5,005 nucleotides of DNA. Origin: Candidatus Dormiibacterota bacterium (GTDB lineage Bacteria > Chloroflexota > Dormibacteria > UBA8260). Below, in pieces: positions 1-5,005 of the stretch (position 1 is the first letter of the stretch; each line of letters begins with the position of its first letter). The position numbers and the translations under genes were made by a program. The notes under the pieces are model-generated. The model had not been told where the DNA came from. It worked only from the letters and a program-made list of their open reading frames with translations, and searched no databases. The DNA is taken from NCBI GenBank assembly GCA_955652545.1, contig CATPCA010000153.1, positions 1-5,005 on the forward strand, in the 5' to 3' direction.

Positions 1-236
1 CAGCAGTCGATGCCAGGATTGTCAGCAACGTTATGGCCTTGCCTCCGGTGCAACGCGGCGGATGGCTGCATCGTGACAGTGGCGCGGGCTCGGGTCATCG
101 TGCGTGGTACCCGAAATACCACCCCGCCGCGTTGGGCGCTGAGCGCGGGTTGCTCAGCCGACCGGTACGGCGTGCGCATGCTGGTTGGACCGGCGTGCGT
201 GGGTCAGACCAGCCACCGGCGAAGGGAAGTGAGGTT
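1..236. other. Intergenic or decayed DNA, no gene recognised
   Basis: No convincing gene is visible here. One plus-strand frame stays open from the left edge through to position 347, but over positions 3-236 only about two thirds of its third codon positions are G or C. That is far lower than in the stretch that follows, and the translation resembles no family I know. The only local structure noticed is a short inverted repeat at 104-122. No tRNA, promoter hexamer pair or repeat family could be supported. Confidence 0.5.
104..122. repeat. Short inverted repeat (6-bp arms)
   Basis: GTGGTA (104-109) and TACCAC (117-122) are exact reverse complements separated by a 7-nt spacer, CCCGAAA. It lies about 115 nt upstream of the small plus-strand reading frame. 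It could be a small hairpin or a half-site pair for a dimeric regulator, but arms this short also arise by chance. No promoter elements were found next to it. Confidence 0.25.
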
Positions 237-347
237 GTGAGTGACTTCGGCCCGACCAGTGCGGCCGGCGACCTCGTCGCCAACGGCCATCCGTACATCG
301 TTCAGCAGGAGTGGAGCAACCGCATCCGCGGGTGCTCGATGTCCTAG
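237..347 (+). CDS. Small ORF (36 aa), possible C-terminal remnant of a secreted protein
   Basis: This frame starts at GTG 237 and ends at TAG 345-347. A purine-rich AAGGGAAG (222-229) lies 7 nt upstream and could act as a ribosome binding site. By my count 32 of 36 sense codons end in G or C, against about two thirds in the same open frame upstream, so coding-type composition begins close to this GTG. The protein has no signal peptide or membrane segment. Its second half contains HPYIVQQEWSN followed by a Cys near the C-terminus. From memory, a Tyr-x-Val-Gln-x-x-Trp-Ser-Asn...Cys pattern occurs at the C-termini of some secreted actinobacterial proteins of unknown function, which would make this the surviving tail of a larger gene. 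I cannot verify that without a search. It converges on the importer operon and shares the hairpin at 366-400. Confidence 0.4.
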   Translation: MSDFGPTSAAGDLVANGHPYIVQQEWSNRIRGCSMS

Positions 348-365
348 CGGATCCAGGCTGGGTCG

Positions 366-400
366 CGGAGGGCCGCCGGCAGGTCGTCGGCGGCCCTCCG
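366..400 (-). terminator. GC-rich stem-loop, probable terminator of the operon (possibly bidirectional)
   Basis: CGGAGGGCCGCCG (366-378) and CGGCGGCCCTCCG (388-400) are perfect reverse complements, giving a 13-bp stem with a 9-nt spacer. The stem begins 8 nt after the TGA of the solute-binding protein gene on the minus strand and 18 nt after the TAG of the small plus-strand ORF, so it sits exactly between two converging reading frames. Neither side has a real U-tract. That is common for strong GC-rich hairpin terminators in high-GC actinobacteria, but it leaves open that the hairpin mainly protects the mRNA 3' end. Confidence 0.75.
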
Positions 401-408
401 TTCCTAGT

Positions 409-1761
409 TCAGTGGCTGGGAATCCCGTTGCCGGGTGGGGTCGACGGCGTTCCGCTGTAGGTGGTGATGGCACCGCCGGCGCTGTCGTCGGTGGTGTAGG
501 CGGAGCCGATTGGCTTGGCTGTCGGTCCCGCTCCAACACTGACCATCTGCACGCCGGTGTAGCCCAGATGATTGCTCGAGGAGTAGCCGAATGGCACCAG
601 ACCCGGGCCAGTGAAGTGACTGTTGTTGACGGCGTTCACGATGTCAGCCCGGCTGGGGTTCTGCCCGGCGGCCAGGAGCGATTGCACGAACGTGTACGCC
701 ACCGCTTCGCCGTAGACCACGTTGCCGTCAAAGGGCAGGTTCGGCGCGTACTGGTCGTGGACCGACTTGAACAGCGTGATCCAGGGATTGCTGCTGTCAC
801 TGGACAGGGGCAGGTAGTTGTCACTGACCATGCCTGTGAGCAGTGCCGCGGGGATCGTCGCGCCGAGAGCACCACCGGTGAGAATCGCGGTGAGGGTGGG
901 GATGTCCGCCCCCACGTTGCTGACCACGAACTGGGGATGGTAGTTGATGCTTGCTGCGCTGGCCATCGCGGCCGCGGTGAACAACGGGATGGAGAAACTG
1001 GCGATCACCTGCACCCCGGCCGCCTGCATGGCCGCCATCTCGGCCTTCACACCCATGGCGCCGGCGGCGGTGGGAGCGTAGTACTGCGGCGGGCTGACGA
1101 CCGTGACGGCACCGTTCTTGAGCACGTCATTCAGCCCGGCAATGCCGTCGTCGCCGAACTCATCGTTGGGGCCCTGCGCGAAGTACCCAACCTTCTTGCC
1201 CGCGTAGGTCTGCTTGATGTAGTTGCCGAGAATCTTGCCCTCGATCGTGTAGTCGGGCTGCCAGCCAAACGTGTATGGATGCGCTGAGACGTTGTTCCAG
1301 CAGTTGCATCCAGACGCAACGAAGAGATCCGGTACCTTCTCCTGGTTCAGGTAGTCGACCACGGCAAGATGTGTCGGTGTTCCCAGGGCATCGAGCACCG
1401 CGTAGACATTGTCCTGCAGGACCAGCTGCCGGGTCAGCGACGCCGTGTTGGTCGGGTTGTACTGGTCATCCAGGAACTTGTAGGTGATGGACCTGCCGAA
1501 CACGCCACCGTGGGCGTTGATATACTTGAAGTAGGCATTGGAGGCAGGCGCGATCTCCGAGTAGCCGGGCGCCGCCGGGCCGGTTAGCGGTTGCGTACTG
1601 CCAACGGTCACCGACGTGGCCGTGATGCCTGGCGCCGATGCCTGGTTGCTGGTGGAACCGGAGCTACCGTTGCCGCTTCCACAGGCAGCTACCAATACGG
1701 TCACCATTCCCACGCATGCCACCGTCAGCCATCGCCTCGAGTTGGGTAGCGGCGCCTTCAT
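409..1761 (-). CDS. Branched-chain amino acid-type ABC transporter solute-binding lipoprotein
   Basis: Extracytoplasmic receptor of 450 aa that should capture the substrate and deliver it to the LivH/LivM-type permeases. The N-terminus is a lipoprotein signal: Arg9-Arg10, a hydrophobic core (about 11-26), then lipobox V-A-A-C with Cys27 as the lipid-anchored residue, followed by a Gly/Ser/Asn linker to about residue 43. The mature part reads as a type I periplasmic-binding fold (Peripla_BP_6 class). It opens with a strand and VGSTQPLTGPAA (53-64), has the NAYFKYINAHGG segment (75-86) typical of the family and a Gly-Thr-Pro at 127-129 where ligand contacts usually lie, and continues to about residue 420. 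The last 30 or so residues are Ser/Thr/Gly/Pro-rich. Unusual is a Cys-Asn-Cys at 152-154, the only mature cysteines besides the lipid anchor. The ATG at 1759-1761 was chosen because it overlaps the livM stop as ATGA, has a strong ribosome binding site and begins the signal peptide. The same frame stays open upstream through livM, but that is shadow sequence. The substrate is not determinable; leucine-type amino acids are the family default. Confidence 0.93.
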   Translation of the reverse strand: MKAPLPNSRRWLTVACVGMVTVLVAACGSGNGSSGSTSNQASAPGITATSVTVGSTQPLTGPAAPGYSEIAPASNAYFKYINAHGGVFGRSITYKFLDDQYNPTNTASLTRQLVLQDNVYAVLDALGTPTHLAVVDYLNQEKVPDLFVASGCNCWNNVSAHPYTFGWQPDYTIEGKILGNYIKQTYAGKKVGYFAQGPNDEFGDDGIAGLNDVLKNGAVTVVSPPQYYAPTAAGAMGVKAEMAAMQAAGVQVIASFSIPLFTAAAMASAASINYHPQFVVSNVGADIPTLTAILTGGALGATIPAALLTGMVSDNYLPLSSDSSNPWITLFKSVHDQYAPNLPFDGNVVYGEAVAYTFVQSLLAAGQNPSRADIVNAVNNSHFTGPGLVPFGYSSSNHLGYTGVQMVSVGAGPTAKPIGSAYTTDDSAGGAITTYSGTPSTPPGNGIPSH

Positions 1762-2810
1762 AACTCCACCTCCACTGTCCGTTGATTCAAACGTCGTTTC
1801 AGGAACCACTGGCGAGCGCCGCCAAGCAGGGATGTCGCGGTGCCTTGAAGACCGCGCGGAAGGACCAGCATCGCGAACACCAGCACCGCACCGTACACCG
1901 CCAGCGGCAGGTTGTTGGTGATGTCGCTGGAAAGGTTGAGGTTGCTGGTCAGTCCGCTGGTCCAGACCGGCAGATAGACCAGCACGAATGCACCCACCAC
2001 CGCGCCCGTCAGGCTGCCCAGGCCACCGATGACGATGGCGCTGAGCAGCTGGAGCGAGAGCTGCAGGCCGAACCCCGTGGGTGCGGTGATGCCGACCCAG
2101 TAGGCGAAGAGCGACCCGGCCAGCCCGGCGCAGGCGGCGCTGATCACGAACGCGAGTACCTGCACGCGGGCCACGTCGATGCCGGTGAGCCGCGCCGCCG
2201 TCTCGTTGTCGTGCACCGCGCGCAGCGTGCGTCCGGCCGAGCCCCGCACCAGATTGGCCAGGAGGAACATGGTGATCAGCGCCGCGATGATCGCGATCCA
2301 CGCCAGCCAGCGCTCCTGCGGAAAGTCGCCTCCAAGCGCAGCCGGTGGCGCCGGAGGCGGCACGCTGAGGCCCTGGTTGCCCCCCAGCACGCTACCGAAA
2401 TGAATCGCGATCTGCGGCAGCCCGACGGCCAGCGCCAGGGTTGCTCCCGCCAGGTACGGGCCGCGCAGACGTGCCGCGGCGATGCCGATGATGCCCCCCG
2501 CCACTCCCGTCACCGCAATCGCCGCCAGCAGCGTCAGCAGCAGCGGAAACTGCGGCTGCGTCTTCAGCAGCAGCGATGTCGTGTACGCCCCCACCGCCAT
2601 CAGGGCACCGTGACCGAGCGAGAGCTGGCCGTTGATACCGGTGAGCACCGTCAGTCCGGCGGCTGCGATGGCGTAGATGGCGATGCCGGCGATGTTGTAG
2701 TCGGTGAAGGCGTCGAGAACGTAGGTCAGCGCGAGCAGCACGACCGCCAGCAGCAGGAAGAGGAGCGCGTGGCGCAGCATCGTGGAGCGGGGCAGACGCA
2801 TGCCGCTCAT
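1758..2810 (-). CDS. livM: Branched-chain amino acid-type ABC transporter permease, LivM family
   Basis: Integral membrane subunit of 350 aa, normal for LivM, forming half of the translocation pore with the LivH-type partner. After a basic N-terminus, hydrophobic segments lie at about 14-33, 40-57, 66-83, 88-111, 118-137, 168-187, 218-240, 248-275 and 300-318. The family hallmark GINGQLSLGHGALMAVGAY is at 58-76. The cytoplasmic loop that docks on the ATPases, GRTLRAVHDNETAARLTGID, is at 193-212, and GGLGSLTGAVVGA is at 262-274. A Pro-rich external loop (VPPPAPPA, 150-157) precedes the sixth helix. The start ATG at 2808-2810 overlaps the livH stop as ATGA. A second ATG at codon 4 (2799-2801) is also possible, since the only Shine-Dalgarno-like GAGG (2815-2812) is 1 nt from the first ATG but 10 nt from the second. 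The stop overlaps the binding-protein start as ATGA. Confidence 0.95.
   Translation of the reverse strand: MSGMRLPRSTMLRHALLFLLLAVVLLALTYVLDAFTDYNIAGIAIYAIAAAGLTVLTGINGQLSLGHGALMAVGAYTTSLLLKTQPQFPLLLTLLAAIAVTGVAGGIIGIAAARLRGPYLAGATLALAVGLPQIAIHFGSVLGGNQGLSVPPPAPPAALGGDFPQERWLAWIAIIAALITMFLLANLVRGSAGRTLRAVHDNETAARLTGIDVARVQVLAFVISAACAGLAGSLFAYWVGITAPTGFGLQLSLQLLSAIVIGGLGSLTGAVVGAFVLVYLPVWTSGLTSNLNLSSDITNNLPLAVYGAVLVFAMLVLPRGLQGTATSLLGGARQWFLKRRLNQRTVEVEL
1764..1775 (-). promoter_or_regulatory. Strong Shine-Dalgarno of the solute-binding protein gene
   Basis: On the minus strand GTGGAGGTGGAG precedes the ATG, with GGAGGT at 1773-1768 and a 6-nt gap to the start codon. It lies inside the last codons of livM (Val-Glu-Val-Glu-Leu). 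It is the best ribosome binding site in the operon and fixes the start at 1761. It could lift receptor output above that of the membrane subunits despite the distal position. Confidence 0.8.
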
Positions 2811-3685
2811 GCCTCGCGCTGCCGGCGAGCTGCGAACAGCCCCTGGGGCCGGACCATCAGCACCGCGATCAGGATGACCAAACCGCCCATGGTCTGCAGA
2901 TCGGATCCGGCGTACCCGCCGACGTAGCTGAGGCCGAGCCCGACCAGGAGCGCGCCGACCACCGCGCCCACCGGGCTGTCCAGACCACCGAGGATGGCGC
3001 CGGTGAACCCGAAGACGAGGATCTCATCCATGTTGTTGGGAAAAAGAAAGATGGCCGGGGCGATGAGCAGTCCGGCCAGTGCGCCGAGCAGCGCCGCCAA
3101 CCCCCACCCCAGTGTGAGCATGCGACCGACTCGCACCCCGAGCAGGCGAGCCATCTCCGGGCCGAAGGCGGCGGCGCGCATACGCAGCCCGATGGTGGTG
3201 CGCTGGAAGAAGAGAAGCAGGGCGACCATGGCGAGCAGAACCGCGCCGACCACGAAGATGTCGAACGGCGAGATGTAGAGCTGGGTCGTGCCGATGCTGA
3301 GATCGATGCGCGAGAACGGTGCTGGGAAGGACTTCACCTGCCCGCCGAACAGCATCGGCGCCAGCGCCTCGAGGAGGATGAGCAGGCCCAGGGTGAGGAT
3401 CACGATGTTGAGGGGCGGGCGGGACTCCACCGGCCGTACCAGGACACGCTCGATGCCCGCGCCGAGCAGAAAGCCGCCGCCCAGCGCGATCACGAACGCC
3501 AGCCAGTAGGTGACCCCGTGGGAGATGGCGTAGAGCGCGACGTAGGTGGTGAACATCCCCATCGCACCCTGTGCGTAATTGATGACCCGGGTGGCGCGCC
3601 AGATCATCACGAGTGCCAGCGCGACGATGGCGTAGACGAAGCCATTGGTCACTCCGTCGACGGTGAGGATCAGGAACGTCCTCAA
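2807..3685 (-). CDS. livH: Branched-chain amino acid-type ABC transporter permease, LivH family
   Basis: Membrane subunit of 292 aa, the usual LivH length, and the pore partner of the LivM-type protein. About eight hydrophobic segments are visible (roughly 12-28, 37-56, 60-78, 93-113, 140-160, 189-212, 222-250, 265-283). Family features are NGFVYAIVALALVMIW (14-29), RVINYAQGAMGMF (33-45; most relatives have Ala-His-Gly where this has Ala-Gln-Gly), RVLVRPVESRPPLN (80-93), the ATPase-docking loop GLRMRAAAFGPEMARLLGV (166-184) and AILGGLDSPVGAVVGA (230-245). The start is taken as TTG 3685-3683, one base after the livF stop. There is no ATG or clear ribosome binding site nearby, but this start aligns with the normal LivH N-terminus, and re-initiation after livF would explain the missing site. 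The stop overlaps the livM start as ATGA. Confidence 0.93.
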   Translation of the reverse strand: MRTFLILTVDGVTNGFVYAIVALALVMIWRATRVINYAQGAMGMFTTYVALYAISHGVTYWLAFVIALGGGFLLGAGIERVLVRPVESRPPLNIVILTLGLLILLEALAPMLFGGQVKSFPAPFSRIDLSIGTTQLYISPFDIFVVGAVLLAMVALLLFFQRTTIGLRMRAAAFGPEMARLLGVRVGRMLTLGWGLAALLGALAGLLIAPAIFLFPNNMDEILVFGFTGAILGGLDSPVGAVVGALLVGLGLSYVGGYAGSDLQTMGGLVILIAVLMVRPQGLFAARRQREA

Positions 3686-3686
3686 C

Positions 3687-4394
3687 TCAGAAGCCCAGAT
3701 ACGCGTGGCGCAGCGCTTCGTCGCCGGCCAGCTGAGCGGCGCGATCGCGCGCTACCACTGTGCCCAGCGAGAGCACCACTGCGTCGTCGGCGACCGACAG
3801 GGCGCTACGCGCATTCTGCTCGATGAGGAGCACGGCAAGCCGCCGTTCGCGCGTGAGCGTGCGTAGCCGGTCCATGATCTGCGCGAGCACCGTGGCATGC
3901 AGTCCCAGCGAGGGTTCGTCGAGCAGCAGAACTCGTGGACGTGAGGCCAGCGCGCGACCGATGGAGAGCATCTGTCGCTCTCCTCCGGAGAGGCTAGCGG
4001 CGTGCAGGTGGCGGCGTGCCAGCAGCGGCGGAAACAGTTCGTAGGCCTCTTCGATGGCCAGCCGCTGATCGGCGCGGTCGCGCCGCCATAGCCCGCCGAG
4101 GCGCAGATTCTCGTCGACGGTGATCTCGCTGATGATGCCGTGACCCTCGGGGACATGGGCAACGCCCAAACGTGCGATGGCCTCCGGAGCGCGGCCTGTC
4201 AGGTCAGTGCCGGCAACACGTACGCCGCCGCGACGCGGCTTCACCAGACCGGAGATGGTGCGAACAAGCGTTGTCTTGCCTGCGCCATTGGCGCCGAGCA
4301 CGGTGGTGATCATGCCCTCGGCCACGGTGAGCGAGACACCTTCCAACGCGACCACGCCGCCATACGCGACGGTCAGATCGGTGACCTCAAGCAT
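3687..4394 (-). CDS. livF: Branched-chain amino acid-type ABC transporter ATP-binding protein, LivF family
   Basis: Cytoplasmic ATPase of 235 aa, full length for LivF, that would pair with the LivG-type ATPase to power import. Visible motifs are Walker A GANGAGKT (34-41), VPEGHGIISEITVDENL (81-97) where LivF proteins carry Glu in the Q-loop region, the ABC signature LSGGERQ (135-141), Walker B LLLDE (156-160) with catalytic Glu160, and the D-loop SLGLH (162-166). The switch position reads IEQN, with Gln193 in place of the usual histidine. That is the normal LivF condition rather than damage, because the LivG partner supplies the histidine. The ATG at 4392-4394 overlaps the end of livG by 8 nt (4387-4394). 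No good Shine-Dalgarno precedes it, so coupling to livG is likely. The protein ends in AYLGF, a common ending for this family. Confidence 0.96.
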   Translation of the reverse strand: MLEVTDLTVAYGGVVALEGVSLTVAEGMITTVLGANGAGKTTLVRTISGLVKPRRGGVRVAGTDLTGRAPEAIARLGVAHVPEGHGIISEITVDENLRLGGLWRRDRADQRLAIEEAYELFPPLLARRHLHAASLSGGERQMLSIGRALASRPRVLLLDEPSLGLHATVLAQIMDRLRTLTRERRLAVLLIEQNARSALSVADDAVVLSLGTVVARDRAAQLAGDEALRHAYLGF

Positions 4395-5005
4395 GAGCCA
4401 CTTGGCTGCCGAGGTAGGCGGTGGCCACGTCGTCGTTGGCGCGGATCTCGTCCGGCGTTCCAGAGGCGATCACTCCGCCAAGGCTGAGCACGGTGACGCG
4501 ATCGCTCACCGCCATCACCATGTCGAGGTGATGTTCGACGAGCGCGATACCCATGTCTGCCCTGAGTCGGTCGAGCAGCTCAATGAGCTGCTCGACCTCA
4601 CCCGCCGACAGCCCGCTGGCGGGCTCGTCGAGCAGGAGCAACGATGGACGGCCCATCAGCGCCCGTGCGAGAACCACGCGTTTCTGGATGCCGTGCGGCA
4701 GCGAGCCGGGGAACGCTCGGGCACGATCACCAATGCCGAGCTCATCGAGCATGGCCAGGGCCGCATCAGCCAACTCCCGCTCGCCCTTGTCAGCACGGGG
4801 CAGCGCGAACAGGCCGCTGGCCATGCTGGTCGATCCCCGTGCGCCGAGCATGACGTTCTCGAGCACGCTGAGACGGCTCCAGAGGCCGAGCCCCTGGAGG
4901 GTGCGCACGATTCCCATACCCGCGAGCTGCGGGGGCCGCATCGATAAGAGGGACCGGCCTGCATAGGTGATGCTGCCGCGGCTCGGCGTGACCAACCGGC
5001 AGATG
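4387..5005 (-). CDS. livG: Branched-chain amino acid-type ABC transporter ATP-binding protein, LivG family (5' end beyond window)
   Basis: Partial gene: the frame is open to the right edge and the missing N-terminus would contain Walker A. An in-frame TTG at 4995-4993 is internal, as the codons upstream of it (Ile-Cys-Arg) continue the family alignment. About 205 residues are visible. The Q-loop is in RTLQGLGLWSRLSVLENVMLG (Gln codon 4896-4894). The signature is the LivG-type variant LPHGIQ (4701-4684) instead of LSGGQ, followed by KRVVLARAL. Walker B LLLLDE spans 4641-4624, then the D-loop PASGLS. The switch histidine is in LVEHH (4533-4531), followed by MVMAVSDRV and GTPDEI, which mark LivG over LivF. 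The protein ends in AYLGSQVAHA with TGA at 4389-4387, overlapping livF by 8 nt. The stretch between the Q-loop and the signature contains a LivG-like helical insertion. A large palindrome lies at 4569-4597. Confidence 0.93.
   Translation of the reverse strand, partial: ICRLVTPSRGSITYAGRSLLSMRPPQLAGMGIVRTLQGLGLWSRLSVLENVMLGARGSTSMASGLFALPRADKGERELADAALAMLDELGIGDRARAFPGSLPHGIQKRVVLARALMGRPSLLLLDEPASGLSAGEVEQLIELLDRLRADMGIALVEHHLDMVMAVSDRVTVLSLGGVIASGTPDEIRANDDVATAYLGSQVAHA
4569..4597. repeat. 29-bp perfect palindrome (14-bp arms, 1-nt centre) inside livG
   Basis: Left arm GGTCGAGCAGCTCA (4569-4582) and right arm TGAGCTGCTCGACC (4584-4597) are exact reverse complements around a single A at 4583. 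It encodes VEQLIELLD of the LivG-type ATPase just after the D-loop. As RNA it could form a 12-bp stem with a 5-nt loop. The likely cause is an amphipathic helix using Leu, Glu and Asp codons that mirror each other (GAG/CTC, CAG/CTG), but 14 matching pairs is more than usual. A regulatory or attachment role is speculative. Confidence 0.6.

Noticed and set aside
1..236. tRNA, small RNA or CRISPR in the left intergenic region
   Set aside because: No cloverleaf-compatible stems, no repeat-spacer pattern and no promoter-terminator pair could be found.
241..1287. Plus-strand ORF of 348 aa antisense to the solute-binding protein gene
   Set aside because: It spans the terminator hairpin and mirrors the binding-protein frame. 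Its Gly/Arg/Val-rich translation shows no recognisable fold or motif.
1762..2301. In-frame upstream extension of the solute-binding protein frame on the minus strand
   Set aside because: It lies wholly inside livM in another frame, has a low-complexity Arg/Gly/His-rich translation, and the signal peptide with strong ribosome site begins at 1761.
1782..2927. Long plus-strand ORF (381 aa) antisense to livM
   Set aside because: Its translation is Gln/Arg/His/Asp-rich without domain character, and the opposite strand encodes a textbook LivM. It is a GC-rich antisense shadow.
3816..3818. Loss of the switch histidine in LivF (Gln193) as evidence of an inactive ATPase
   Set aside because: Gln at this position is usual in the LivF family. 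The LivG partner here keeps its histidine.
4177..4947. Plus-strand ORF of 256 aa antisense to livF/livG
   Set aside because: It crosses the junction of two clearly recognised ATPase genes on the other strand and has no family features of its own.
4387..4995. TTG at 4995-4993 as the true start of livG
   Set aside because: This would remove Walker A. The frame continues open to the window edge with family-like residues, so the gene is truncated only by the window.

Overview
The window holds one minus-strand operon for a high-affinity branched-chain amino acid (HAAT/Liv-type) ABC importer. It reads from the right edge to about position 409, and a short intergenic region occupies the left end. 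The DNA is GC-rich. The solute-binding protein is a lipoprotein with a Gly/Ser-rich linker directly after the lipidated cysteine, and one gene starts with TTG. Together these suggest a high-GC actinobacterium, but no marker here fixes the genus.

In transcription order (right to left) the genes are: livG-type ATPase (4387 to beyond 5005, 5' end outside the window), livF-type ATPase (3687-4394), livH-type permease (2807-3685), livM-type permease (1758-2810) and the lipoprotein solute-binding protein (409-1761). All five are tightly packed. livG and livF overlap by 8 nt, livH begins 1 nt after the livF stop, and the livH/livM and livM/binding-protein junctions are both ATGA overlaps. This indicates one transcript with translational coupling and a complete importer: one lipid-anchored receptor, two membrane subunits and two ATPases. 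The true substrate cannot be read from sequence. Leucine-type amino acids are the family default, but actinobacterial members are numerous and some take amides, other small acids or aromatic compounds.

Eight bases past the binding-protein stop lies a perfect 13-bp inverted repeat (366-400), very probably the operon terminator. On its other side a short plus-strand reading frame (237-347) with coding-like base composition ends 18 nt before the repeat. It may be a small protein or the C-terminal remnant of a secreted protein. Positions 1-236 show no recognisable gene.

I see no mobile element, CRISPR array, RNA gene or clearly new system. The points most worth a second look are a near-perfect 29-bp palindrome inside livG, an unusual Cys-X-Cys pair in the binding protein, the placement of the receptor gene last in the operon with the best ribosome binding site, and the small reading frame at 237-347.
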